In this document: one piece after another, positions 1-6,479 of the stretch
Layout: each line of letters begins with the position of its first letter
How positions within the stretch are numbered: the first letter of the stretch is position 1
Origin: Actinomycetes bacterium
GTDB lineage: Bacteria > Actinomycetota > Actinomycetes > Propionibacteriales > Propionibacteriaceae
NCBI GenBank assembly: GCA_009785885.1
Contig: WQUE01000348.1
Coordinates: forward strand, 1-8,305
Direction of reading: 5' to 3'
DNA: 8,305 nucleotides
Position numbers and translations under genes: made by a program
The notes under the pieces: generated by a model
The model's input: the letters and a program-made list of their open reading frames with translations, nothing else
What the model was told of the DNA's origin: nothing
Databases searched by the model: none

Positions 1-418
1 GCTGCGAGCCGTCGATGGCGCCGATCACGATGACCTTGGCGCCGGCCGTGATCATGGACTGGATCTGGTTCTGCTGCTCGGTCACGCCGCCGTCGGCGAA
101 CGTGACCATCGGGTTGTACCCGGCCGCCTTGAGGCCGTCGTTGAACAGGCCCTCGGCGAGAACCCAGTTCTCCGAGGTCTTCTGCGGCAGGGAAACCCCG
201 ATCGTCGAACCGGCCGGGAAGCCGGTGGACGGGGTGATCGAGTCGGCGGCCGCCGACGAGGACGTGCTGGTCGAGACCGGTGCGCTCGAGCTGGTCGACG
301 TGGCGGGAGGCTGGGTTGTCGTGGTGGTTGAACCCCCGGAGCTGCTGTTGCTGCACGCCGTCAAGGCGAGCGCGGCGGCGGCGCCCAGAGCCAATAGGGT
401 GATCGTCGTTTTCTTCAT
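1..418 (-). CDS. chvE: ChvE-like sugar ABC transporter substrate-binding lipoprotein, 5' part only
   Basis: The first 139 codons are present and the gene runs off the left edge. It would be the extracytoplasmic, lipid-anchored receptor that hands monosaccharides to the MmsA/MmsB importer encoded upstream. The N-terminus is a lipoprotein signal peptide: basic MKK, a hydrophobic stretch, then lipobox LTAC with the modified cysteine at residue 22. A Ser/Thr/Pro-rich linker follows to about residue 65, as is usual for actinobacterial lipoproteins. The periplasmic-binding-protein fold then starts with IGVSLPQKTSENW, and a stretch ending in AKVIVIGAIDGS matches the ChvE/multiple-monosaccharide type more than the ribose type. 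The ATG has a good AGAAGG ribosome site (426-431) seven bases upstream. It is the last visible gene of the importer operon, 69 bases after mmsB; binding proteins of this type more often come first. Sugar preference cannot be read from this fragment. Confidence 0.9.
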   Translation of the reverse strand, partial: MKKTTITLLALGAAAALALTACSNSSSGGSTTTTTQPPATSTSSSAPVSTSTSSSAAADSITPSTGFPAGSTIGVSLPQKTSENWVLAEGLFNDGLKAAGYNPMVTFADGGVTEQQNQIQSMITAGAKVIVIGAIDGSQ

Positions 419-435
419 GTACCTACCTTCTTTGA

Positions 436-505
436 GCACCGCGTGGTGCGTTGGTGTGGGGCGGCCTCGCCCCGTGTGGGTCCCGCCTCAGTTCGAGGCG
501 GTCCC
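436..505 (-). other. Three tandem stem-loops between mmsB and chvE
   Basis: Read as minus-strand RNA, three inverted repeats follow one another. The first (478-505) has a perfect 7-bp stem CCGCCTC/GAGGCGG with a 5-base loop, extended by GGG/CCC across a small internal loop; the mmsB stop codon (488-490) lies in it. The second (458-473) is GGGGCG-AGGC-CGCCCC. The third (436-449) is GCACC-ACGC-GGTGC and ends four bases before the chvE ribosome site. No T-run follows any of them, so a classical terminator is not indicated. A role in mRNA processing, 3' protection of the mmsAB message or partial termination is inference. No promoter with recognisable -35 and -10 boxes was seen here. Confidence 0.6.
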
Positions 506-2044
506 GGCGGTCGCGACCGTGGTCGTGCTGCCGAGGTCTGGTTTCTTTCGTCGCTGCTGGAGGTTTCGCTGCACCGTGCCGATGATCGAGGGCCTGCCTT
601 GGGACTTGCTGTAGAGGTCGATGGCGACGGCCACCAGGAGCACCAACCCCTTGATCATCTTCTGCTTGTCGGATCCGATGCCCATGAGATACAACCCGTT
701 GTTCAGGGAGGCCATCACCAAGCCGCCGATGATCGATCCGAACACGGTGCCGACGCCACCCGACACGGCCGCGCCGCCGATGAACACGGCGGCGATCGCG
801 TCGAGCTCCCAGCCGGTCCCGTCCGCCGGGCCGGTCGAGCGGGACCGTCCCACGAACATGATCGCGGCGAGGCCGGCGAGGAACGACACGTTCGCCATCG
901 CGAGGAAGTAGATCTTCTTCGTGTCGATGCCGGTCAGGCCGGCGGCGATCCGGTTGCCGCCGACCGCGTAGACGCCCCGGCCGAGCGTGGTGCGCGTCGC
1001 GATGAAGTTGTAGGTGAGCACGATCGCGACCAGGATGCAGCCGGTGATCGGGAAGGACGTCCCCTTGGGGCCGGAGCCGAACAGGAAGGTCAGGTAGCCC
1101 ATGACGAGCGCCAGCAGCACCAGCCGCACGACGGACGTCCACAGCGGCGGGACGTCCATGGCCGCCCGGGAGAGCTTGGCGCGCTGGCGGAACTCGAGGG
1201 TGGCGATGACCAGGATCGCGATCACGCCCAGCAGCACCGTGGAGTTGTTCAGGCCGGAGCCGTCGACGCTCGGGCCCCAGTGCGGGCCCCAGTCGGGCAG
1301 GTAGCCGCCGCCGATGTACTGGATCGGTTTCGGCACGGGAATGGATCGGGCCTGGCCGATCCACTGGTTCACCCCGCGGAACAGCATCTGCCCGGCGAGC
1401 GTCGTGATGAAGCCGGGCACACCGATGTACGCGAGCCAGGCACCCTGCCAGGCGCCGATCGCGGCCCCGGCGCCCAGCCCGATCAGGACGCCGCCCCACC
1501 ACGGGATGCCGAACGCGTTGATCGCGCTTGCCAGACCGAGCGCGACGGCCCCGCCGACGAGCAGGCCGGCGACGAGCCCGATCACCAGGGCCGGCGCCCG
1601 TTTCATGTGTCGGTGCCGCTCCAGCGTCCGTCCGACGGCCACCGCGACCGCCAGGGCGACGGCGACGCCGACGATGATGCCGATCCACCACCACGGCGAG
1701 GTCGCGAACGTCCCGTCCGGGTTGCGCTGCGTGATGGCCATCGCCATGACGATGCCGACGACGGCGGCGACCGACCCGGGAGCCAGGTCGATCTGGCCGG
1801 TGATGATGACGAACAGCATGCCGATCGCGATGACCAGAACGTAGGAGTTGCCGTTCAGCAGGTTTTGCATGTTGGTCGGGGAGATCATCTTCCCGTGGAC
1901 CAGCGCCGTGAGCAGGGACGAGTGCGGCTGCTTCAGCCCGGTGACGAGCTGGAAGATGACGATCACGCCCACCAGCACGGCGACCATGAAGTACTGCCGC
2001 AGGTTGCCGCCGAGTATCTGGGAAATCGCTTTCGTTGGCTTCAT
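488..2044 (-). CDS. mmsB: Multiple-monosaccharide ABC transporter permease (MmsB/XylH type)
   Basis: This 518-residue polytopic membrane protein forms the translocation channel for a monosaccharide importer. It belongs to the BPD_transp_2 (XylH/RbsC) family: many hydrophobic helices, the conserved ITGQIDLAPGSV segment near residues 81-92, PGFITTLAGQMLFRG near 210-224, and YAVGGNRIAAGLTGI in the cytoplasmic loop that contacts the ATPase. The start is the ATG at 2044, which overlaps the mmsA stop as ATGA and has AGGAAG (2052-2057) seven bases upstream, so translation is probably coupled. The open frame continues further upstream but only as a shadow of mmsA. It is longer than the roughly 390-430 residues I expect for XylH/GguB; the extra length appears to lie around residues 118-185, where additional hydrophobic segments flank a basic loop (RTLERHRHMKR). 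A basic, Thr/Ala-rich tail ends the protein. Family assignment is firm; the exact sugar is not known. Confidence 0.93.
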   Translation of the reverse strand: MKPTKAISQILGGNLRQYFMVAVLVGVIVIFQLVTGLKQPHSSLLTALVHGKMISPTNMQNLLNGNSYVLVIAIGMLFVIITGQIDLAPGSVAAVVGIVMAMAITQRNPDGTFATSPWWWIGIIVGVAVALAVAVAVGRTLERHRHMKRAPALVIGLVAGLLVGGAVALGLASAINAFGIPWWGGVLIGLGAGAAIGAWQGAWLAYIGVPGFITTLAGQMLFRGVNQWIGQARSIPVPKPIQYIGGGYLPDWGPHWGPSVDGSGLNNSTVLLGVIAILVIATLEFRQRAKLSRAAMDVPPLWTSVVRLVLLALVMGYLTFLFGSGPKGTSFPITGCILVAIVLTYNFIATRTTLGRGVYAVGGNRIAAGLTGIDTKKIYFLAMANVSFLAGLAAIMFVGRSRSTGPADGTGWELDAIAAVFIGGAAVSGGVGTVFGSIIGGLVMASLNNGLYLMGIGSDKQKMIKGLVLLVAVAIDLYSKSQGRPSIIGTVQRNLQQRRKKPDLGSTTTVATAGTASN

Positions 2045-3663
2045 CGTGGTTCTTCCTGGCTGTGGTTCGGTGCCGGCGCCGGTCTGGCGGTGGCGTCGGC
2101 GGTGTCGGTCATCTGGCGCATGAGGGACTCCTGCGTGGCGTCGGCCGCCGCGGTCACCGAGGTGATGCGCCCCTCGAAGACGGTATAGATGCGATCGCAT
2201 ACACCCAGCAGTTCGGGCAACTCCGAGGAGATCATCACGACCCCCTTGCCCTCCTGCGCCAACTGGTTGATCAGGGTGTAGATCTCGTACTTGGCGCCGA
2301 CATCGATGCCCCGCGTCGGCTCGTCGAGGATCGCCAGGACGGGCTCGGTGAACATCCACTTCGCGACGACGACCTTCTGCTGGTTGCCGCCCGACAGGGT
2401 GCTGACGACGACGTCGACCGAGGACGCCTTGATGTTCATCTTCCTGCGGTACTCCTCGGCCGCGACCGCCTCCTCGTCGAGATCGATCACGGACCGGGTG
2501 CAGATGCGGTCGATGCCGGCGGACACGATGGTCTTCTTCACATCGTCGAGAAGGTTCAGGCCCTGGATCTTGCGGTCCTCCGGACAGTAGGCGAGACCGG
2601 CGTCGATCGCGGCCTTCACGGTGGGCAACTCGATCGGTGCGCCGTCCAGCAGGATCTCGCCGCCCAGGAACGTCCCGTAGGACCGGCCGAACAGCGACCG
2701 CGCCAGCTCCGTGCGGCCCGCCCCCATCAGGCCGGCGAAACCGACGATCTCGCCGCGCCGGACGTAGAAGCTCTCGTGGTTGCAGACCAGCTTGCCGGGG
2801 ATCTGGGGGTGCTCCACCGTCCAGTCGCGCACCTCGAAGAAGACCTCGCCGATGTGCGGGGTGTGGTCGGGGAAGCGGGAGGACAAGTCGCGTCCGACCA
2901 TGCCGCGGATGATGCGGTCCTCGTCGACCCGGCCGGCGGTGACGTCGATGTGCTCCACCACCCGGCCGTCGCGGATGACCGTGATCGCATCGGCGATCGC
3001 GGCGATCTCGTTCAGCTTGTGGGAGATCATGATGCTGGTCAGGCCCTTGGCCTTCAGGCCGCGCAGGATGTCGAGCAGGTTGGCGGAGTCGTCCTCGTTC
3101 AGCGCGGACGTCGGCTCGTCCAGGATGAGGAGCCGGCAGTTCTTGCCCAGGGCCTTGGCGATCTCGATCAGCTGCTGCTGGCCGACGCCGAGGTTCTTGA
3201 TCGGCGTGTCGGGGTTGACGTCGAGCCCCACGCGCGCGAGCAGGTCGAGGGCCGACCGGCGTGCCGCGATCCAGTCGATGACCCCGCGCGTGGCCACCTC
3301 GTTGCCGATGAACATGTTTTCCGTGACCGACAGTTCCGGGATCAGCGCCAGTTCCTGGTGGATGATGGCCACACCCGCGTCCTCCGAGGCGCGGATGGAG
3401 TGGAACGCCATCTCCTGGCCCTCGAACCGGATCTGGCCGTCGTACGTCCCGGTCGGGTAGACGCCGGACAGGATGTTCATCAGCGTCGACTTGCCGGCGC
3501 CGTTCTCGCCGCAGATCGCGTGGATCGTCCGCGCCCGCACGGCCAGGTTGACGTCGTCCAGCGCGACCACGCCCGGGAACACCTTGGTGATGTGTGCCAT
3601 CTCCAGGATCACGGGTGTGGTCTGGTCCGCTGGAAGCTCTGTCGTGATTGACAACGCTGTCAC
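2041..3663 (-). CDS. mmsA: Multiple-monosaccharide ABC transporter ATP-binding protein with two NBDs (MmsA/XylG type)
   Basis: A 540-residue cytoplasmic ATPase with two fused nucleotide-binding domains, which powers import through MmsB. Domain 1 has Walker A GENGAGKS (52-59), Q-loop IIHQELALIPEL (100-111), a variant signature LGVGQQQL (158-165) and Walker B LLILDEPTSAL (178-188). Domain 2 has the family's degenerate Walker A (GLMGAGRTEL), a full signature LSGGNQQK from residue 423, and Walker B LAILDEPTRGID from about 443. This pairing is standard for RbsA/XylG/GguA-type ATPases. I chose the GTG at 3663: it lies seven bases after a -10 box and just after a GGTAGGTAC stretch, and adds about 17 residues before the conserved VILEM. 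Starts at 3612 (GTG) or 3600 (ATG) lack a ribosome site. The open frame extends to 3999 but would run into the divergent regulator. First gene of the importer operon. Confidence 0.92.
   Translation of the reverse strand: MTALSITTELPADQTTPVILEMAHITKVFPGVVALDDVNLAVRARTIHAICGENGAGKSTLMNILSGVYPTGTYDGQIRFEGQEMAFHSIRASEDAGVAIIHQELALIPELSVTENMFIGNEVATRGVIDWIAARRSALDLLARVGLDVNPDTPIKNLGVGQQQLIEIAKALGKNCRLLILDEPTSALNEDDSANLLDILRGLKAKGLTSIMISHKLNEIAAIADAITVIRDGRVVEHIDVTAGRVDEDRIIRGMVGRDLSSRFPDHTPHIGEVFFEVRDWTVEHPQIPGKLVCNHESFYVRRGEIVGFAGLMGAGRTELARSLFGRSYGTFLGGEILLDGAPIELPTVKAAIDAGLAYCPEDRKIQGLNLLDDVKKTIVSAGIDRICTRSVIDLDEEAVAAEEYRRKMNIKASSVDVVVSTLSGGNQQKVVVAKWMFTEPVLAILDEPTRGIDVGAKYEIYTLINQLAQEGKGVVMISSELPELLGVCDRIYTVFEGRITSVTAAADATQESLMRQMTDTADATARPAPAPNHSQEEPR
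3649..3662. promoter_or_regulatory. LacI-family operator O1 on the mmsA start
   Basis: The plus strand reads TGACAACGCTGTCA, a 14-bp palindrome with 12 of 14 positions symmetric and a central CG, the usual form of LacI-family operators. It matches the second site at 3784-3797 at 12 of 14 positions. It begins one base inside the mmsA GTG codon and extends into the coding sequence, immediately downstream of the predicted promoter, so a bound repressor would block initiation. Binding by the adjacent regulator is inferred from location and similarity. Confidence 0.75.
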
Positions 3664-3670
3664 CGTACCT

Positions 3671-3699
3671 ACCCTAGTGTCGGGGCCGGGGAGTGTCAA
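3671..3699 (-). promoter_or_regulatory. Predicted mmsA operon promoter
   Basis: On the minus strand a consensus -35 box TTGACA (3694-3699) is followed by a 17-base spacer and a -10 box TAGGGT (3671-3676). Transcription would start around 3663-3664, at or one base before the GTG codon of mmsA, predicting a leaderless or nearly leaderless mRNA. An AT-richer stretch lies upstream (about 3706-3735). The -35 match and ideal spacing make this the best promoter candidate in the window. Confidence 0.6.
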
Positions 3700-3783
3700 A
3701 CGCGGTTGATGACGATTTGGTAACAGAGTTCTTTCGCGAGGTGCGGGGCGTCTTCTGGAGGGAGTCGTTCCCGGCGGGCGAAT

Positions 3784-3797
3784 CGACAGCGCTGTCA
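3784..3797. promoter_or_regulatory. LacI-family operator O2 upstream of the regulator gene
   Basis: The core GACAGCGCTGTC (3785-3796) is a perfect 12-bp palindrome with a central CG. The 14-bp site is nearly identical to O1, and the centres are 135 bp apart. It lies 62 bases upstream of the LacI-family start codon and directly before a TGCTAGTGT extended -10-like element, which suggests autorepression. No other copy of the core was noticed in the window. Confidence 0.75.
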
Positions 3798-3806
3798 TGC
3801 TAGTGT
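3798..3806 (+). promoter_or_regulatory. Possible promoter (extended -10) of the LacI-family gene
   Basis: TGCTAGTGT contains an extended -10 TG followed by hexamer TAGTGT (3801-3806). There is no good -35 at the expected distance (3778-3783 reads GCGAAT). Start of transcription would be near 3813, leaving a leader of about 47 bases. Operator O2 occupies the spacer just upstream. The call rests on the -10 match and position only. Confidence 0.3.
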
Positions 3807-3859
3807 GGCCCACGTCCGCGCACCACTGGCGATGCGAGGCGGACCGGGAAGAGATCACC

Positions 3860-4888
3860 ATGGCGAAAGACGACCGCCGCCGGGCCACGATGCGCGACGT
3901 CGCCCACCGGGCCGGTGTCAGCATCAAGACGGTGTCGCGGGTCGTCAACGGCGAGCCGAACGTCGCGGAGGCCACAATCGCCAAGGTGCGCGAGGCCACG
4001 GAGGCTCTCCGCTACCTCCCCGACGCGGCCGCCGCGAACCTCGCGCGAGGGGTGCGCGACACCCGCTCCATCGCCCTGCTCATATCCGCGATGGACAATC
4101 CCTTCTACGCCAGCATCTTCCGGGGTGTCGAAGAGGTGGCGACTCTGCGCGGCGTCGTCGTGTTCGCCGCGTCCACGCACATGGACCTGGCCAAGGAGGC
4201 CGCCCTCGTCGCCGCGTTCATGTCGCGCCGGGTGGACGGCTTCGTCGTGGTGCCCGCCCCGGGCGACCATCGTGGCGTGGCCGACCTTCTCGGGACGCAC
4301 CTGCCGTGCGTGTACGTCGACTGCGCGCCCGAGGGGATCGCGGCGGACGTCGTCACGGCCGACAACCGCGCCGCCGCCCGCACCGCGACGCGCCACCTGC
4401 TGGCGGGCGGCCACCGGCGCATCGGCTTCCTGGGGGACGACGCCCAGCTGTCCACGGCCGCCGACCGGCTGGCCGGATACCGGGACGAGCTGGGGCGCGC
4501 CGGGATCGTCCCGGCCGACGAGCTGGTCGAGTTGGGTGTGCTCGTCGCCTCCGACGCCGAGGCCGGGACGGCGCGCCTTCTCGGCCTGGACGATCCCCCC
4601 ACGGCCCTGTTCGCGTCGCGCAACATGGCGGCCATCGGCGCGATGCGCATCCTCAAGCAGCGCGGCCTGTCCCACCGTGTGGCCCTGGTCGGCATGGACG
4701 AGATGGACATGTCCGACCTCGTCGACCCGGCGCTGAGCGTCATGGCGCAGGACCCACGCGGTTTCGGGAGTGCGGCCGCGCAGCGCCTGTTCCAGCGCAT
4801 CGATGGTCTCGACGAGGCCCCCGCCACCCTCATCGTGCCCGCCCGGCTCATCGAACGGGGCTCGGGGGAGATCCGGGCCCCGTCCTGA
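3860..4888 (+). CDS. LacI-family transcriptional regulator, probable repressor of the sugar importer
   Basis: A 342-residue DNA-binding protein. The N-terminal LacI helix-turn-helix spans residues 10-31 (TMRDVAHRAGVSIKTVSRVVNG), followed by the hinge region near residues 56-67 with N..LARGVRDT; the hinge leucine of this family inserts at the central CG of the operator, and both nearby palindromes have that centre. The rest is a periplasmic-binding-protein-like sugar-sensing domain (IALLISAMDNPFYASIFRGVE, then VDGFVVVPAP). The ATG at 3860 has GGGAAGAG (3846-3853) upstream and puts the helix-turn-helix at the usual distance from the N-terminus; an upstream in-frame ATG at 3797 lies inside operator O2 and lacks a ribosome site. 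The gene is divergent from mmsA, so control of the importer and of itself is likely. The inducer is probably a transported sugar or a derivative (inference). Confidence 0.93.
   Translation: MAKDDRRRATMRDVAHRAGVSIKTVSRVVNGEPNVAEATIAKVREATEALRYLPDAAAANLARGVRDTRSIALLISAMDNPFYASIFRGVEEVATLRGVVVFAASTHMDLAKEAALVAAFMSRRVDGFVVVPAPGDHRGVADLLGTHLPCVYVDCAPEGIAADVVTADNRAAARTATRHLLAGGHRRIGFLGDDAQLSTAADRLAGYRDELGRAGIVPADELVELGVLVASDAEAGTARLLGLDDPPTALFASRNMAAIGAMRILKQRGLSHRVALVGMDEMDMSDLVDPALSVMAQDPRGFGSAAAQRLFQRIDGLDEAPATLIVPARLIERGSGEIRAPS
4855..4883 (+). terminator. Stem-loop in the 3' end of the LacI-family gene, possible terminator
   Basis: As plus-strand RNA, 4855-4866 pairs with 4872-4883 over 12 bp (ten Watson-Crick and two G-U pairs) around the loop GGAGA. 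It lies within the last ten or so codons and ends just before the stop codon at 4886-4888. The two G-U pairs become A-C mismatches in the opposite strand's RNA, so it suits the plus-strand transcript better. No U-run follows, so intrinsic termination is plausible but unproven. Only 21 bases separate this gene from the convergent permease gene. Confidence 0.5.
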
Positions 4889-4909
4889 CCGCGTGTCCCG
4901 GATGCGGCT

Positions 4910-5713
4910 TCAGCGCAGGCAGGTGTGGTGTTCGACGCTGCGGACGGCGAGGACGGTCGCGACGATCGCGAACAGCACGCCGAAGGGGAGCCAGCCCATG
5001 CCGATGATGTCGGGTCCCGTGCTGGAGAACATGCCCCGCCACATGAAACCCGTGGTGAGCGTGCCGGCGTCGGGGCCGGTGACGCGGAAGCCCCACGGGA
5101 TGACCAGCATGGTCACCAGGATGACCATCTCCAGCGCGACGTACGCGATCACCAGGGCGATCACGGCCCCGCCGGCGCCGAGGCTGCCGAGCCTGCCGCG
5201 CGTGCCCAGCGTGATCGCGGCGAGGTACAGCACCAGCTCGGTGGAGATGAGCAGGGGCATGAGCACCGGCGCGAGCCACAGCTGACCCGTGCCCAGGGCC
5301 GTGACGATGTCATGCCAGGTGAGCGCCTTCTGGCCGAGAAGCGCCGACGTCCCGAAGCTGGTGGCGAGCAGGATCAGGCCGAGGGTGATGGCCGTGGCGA
5401 GGAGCAGGACGAGGCACGCGTAGACGGCCTTCGCGGCGAAGATCACCCGGCCGCGCACCGGCAGCGACTGGGTGAGGTACCCCGGGGCGCCGTACATCGT
5501 CCGCCAGTAGTTGAGGCAGAGCAGGACGGGGGTGGTGACCGAGATCGCCGCCAGGCCCATGATGCCGAACACTCCGGCGGTGATCGACAGGCCCGGCACC
5601 TTCAGCGCGGCCACGCCGAACATCCCGGCGGTGACGATGAGGATCACGCCCCACACCATGCCGAACTGCCGCCACGTCGCCAGGAACTCGTGCTTGAACA
5701 GTTTGCCGAACAT
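4910..5713 (-). CDS. ABC exporter permease subunit (ABC-2 type), YtrA-type operon
   Basis: A membrane protein of 267 residues with about six hydrophobic segments (for example MVWGVILIVTAGMFGVAALK, ISVTTPVLLCLNYW, VYACLVLLLATAITLGLILL, GAVIALVIAYVALEMVILV and FGVLFAIVATVLAV). It would pair with the ATPase encoded just upstream as a two-component exporter. I chose the ATG at 5713: it gives MFGKLFKHEF, a typical beginning for this family, and has GAGG eight bases upstream, leaving a ten-base gap after the ATPase stop. The ATG at 5734 would add seven residues and overlap the ATPase gene, with a weaker ribosome site. A conserved YLTQSLPVRGRVIFAAK segment precedes the third helix. The substrate is unknown. 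It ends 21 bases from the convergent LacI-family gene. Confidence 0.83.
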   Translation of the reverse strand: MFGKLFKHEFLATWRQFGMVWGVILIVTAGMFGVAALKVPGLSITAGVFGIMGLAAISVTTPVLLCLNYWRTMYGAPGYLTQSLPVRGRVIFAAKAVYACLVLLLATAITLGLILLATSFGTSALLGQKALTWHDIVTALGTGQLWLAPVLMPLLISTELVLYLAAITLGTRGRLGSLGAGGAVIALVIAYVALEMVILVTMLVIPWGFRVTGPDAGTLTTGFMWRGMFSSTGPDIIGMGWLPFGVLFAIVATVLAVRSVEHHTCLR

Positions 5714-5723
5714 CTCTTGGGCC

Positions 5724-6479
5724 TCACTTACCATCGTTGCTTGTCATCATGGGGAAGACCGGTGCGGGCCCGGCCTGGCGATACGTCTGGCGGAACAGCT
5801 TGTCGATGCTCAGCCCGCTCGCGGCGCGCAGGTCGTCGGCCAGGCCCTGGAGCAGCACGCGTCCGTCCCGGAGGAACACGACATGGTCGACGACGGGCTC
5901 GATGTCGGCGATCAGATGCGTGGACATGACCAGGAGCGCGTCGGCGTCGTAGTTGTTGATGATGTTCTCCATGATCACGCTGCGGGCGGCGGGGTCGACG
6001 CCGCTGATCGGCTCGTCGAGCAGGTACACCCGCGCCCGGCGGGACATCGTCAGCGCGATCTGCAGCTTCTCGCGCATGCCCAAGCTGAACTCCTTCAGGC
6101 TGCGGGCGGCCGGCAGGCCGAACCCGGCGATGAGCGCCTGCGCGCGGGCCGCGTCGAAGTCCGCGAAGAAGTCCGCGAACAGCGCGACCGCGTCGTGCAG
6201 CCGGTACCGGTCGGGCAGGTAGTCGACGTCCGGCAGGAACGAGGTGAACGCCTTCGTGGTGGGGCCGATCTCACACCCGAGGACGTCGATCGTCCCGGTC
6301 CAGTCGGCCAGGACGCCGGCGAGGATCTTCAGCAGCGTCGTCTTGCCGGCGCCGTTGTCGCCCATCAGGCCGACGATGCCGCCGGTCGGCAGGGCGAGGT
6401 CGAGGCCGTCCAGGGCGACGACCGGCCCGTAGTGCTTCGTCAGGCCGGCGATCGTGATCCCGGCCCTCTTGTCACTCAT
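5724..6479 (-). CDS. ABC transporter ATP-binding protein, YtrB-like
   Basis: A 251-residue cytoplasmic ATPase with a single nucleotide-binding domain. Walker A is GDNGAGKT (40-47). The usual Q-loop glutamine is replaced in SFLPDVDYLP (80-89), and the signature is the degenerate EFSLGMREK (130-138); both variants are, as I recall, normal for this YtrB-like group. Walker B is VYLLDEPISGVD (151-162) and the switch histidine is in STH (186-188). The ATG at 6479 overlaps the stop of the GntR-type gene as ATGA and follows a strong AGGAGG. The open frame reaches 6821, but that part is a shadow of the regulator gene. It is expected to energise the permease encoded directly downstream. Similar GntR-ATPase-permease operons in Firmicutes respond to cell-wall-active antibiotics; whether this one does is inference. 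Confidence 0.9.
   Translation of the reverse strand: MSDKRAGITIAGLTKHYGPVVALDGLDLALPTGGIVGLMGDNGAGKTTLLKILAGVLADWTGTIDVLGCEIGPTTKAFTSFLPDVDYLPDRYRLHDAVALFADFFADFDAARAQALIAGFGLPAARSLKEFSLGMREKLQIALTMSRRARVYLLDEPISGVDPAARSVIMENIINNYDADALLVMSTHLIADIEPVVDHVVFLRDGRVLLQGLADDLRAASGLSIDKLFRQTYRQAGPAPVFPMMTSNDGK

Noticed and set aside
2189..2200. Perfect palindrome ATGCGATCGCAT inside mmsA
   Set aside because: It lies in codons for the conserved CDRIYT segment, is a single copy and shows no link to a promoter; most likely chance.
443..3651. Very long plus-strand open frames (443-2188 and 2035-3651) opposite the importer genes
   Set aside because: They are antisense to genes with clear ABC motifs, have low-complexity Asp/Arg/His/Gln-rich translations and show no recognisable domains; this is the usual result of high third-position GC.
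3797..3859. Earlier ATG at 3797 as the start of the LacI-family protein
   Set aside because: It lies in operator O2, lacks a ribosome site and would place 21 atypical residues before a family that starts close to its helix-turn-helix.
3664..3999. Upstream extension of the mmsA frame to an ATG at 3999
   Set aside because: It would run through the promoter, both operators and the LacI-family gene; the added 112 residues have no similarity to ATPase N-termini.
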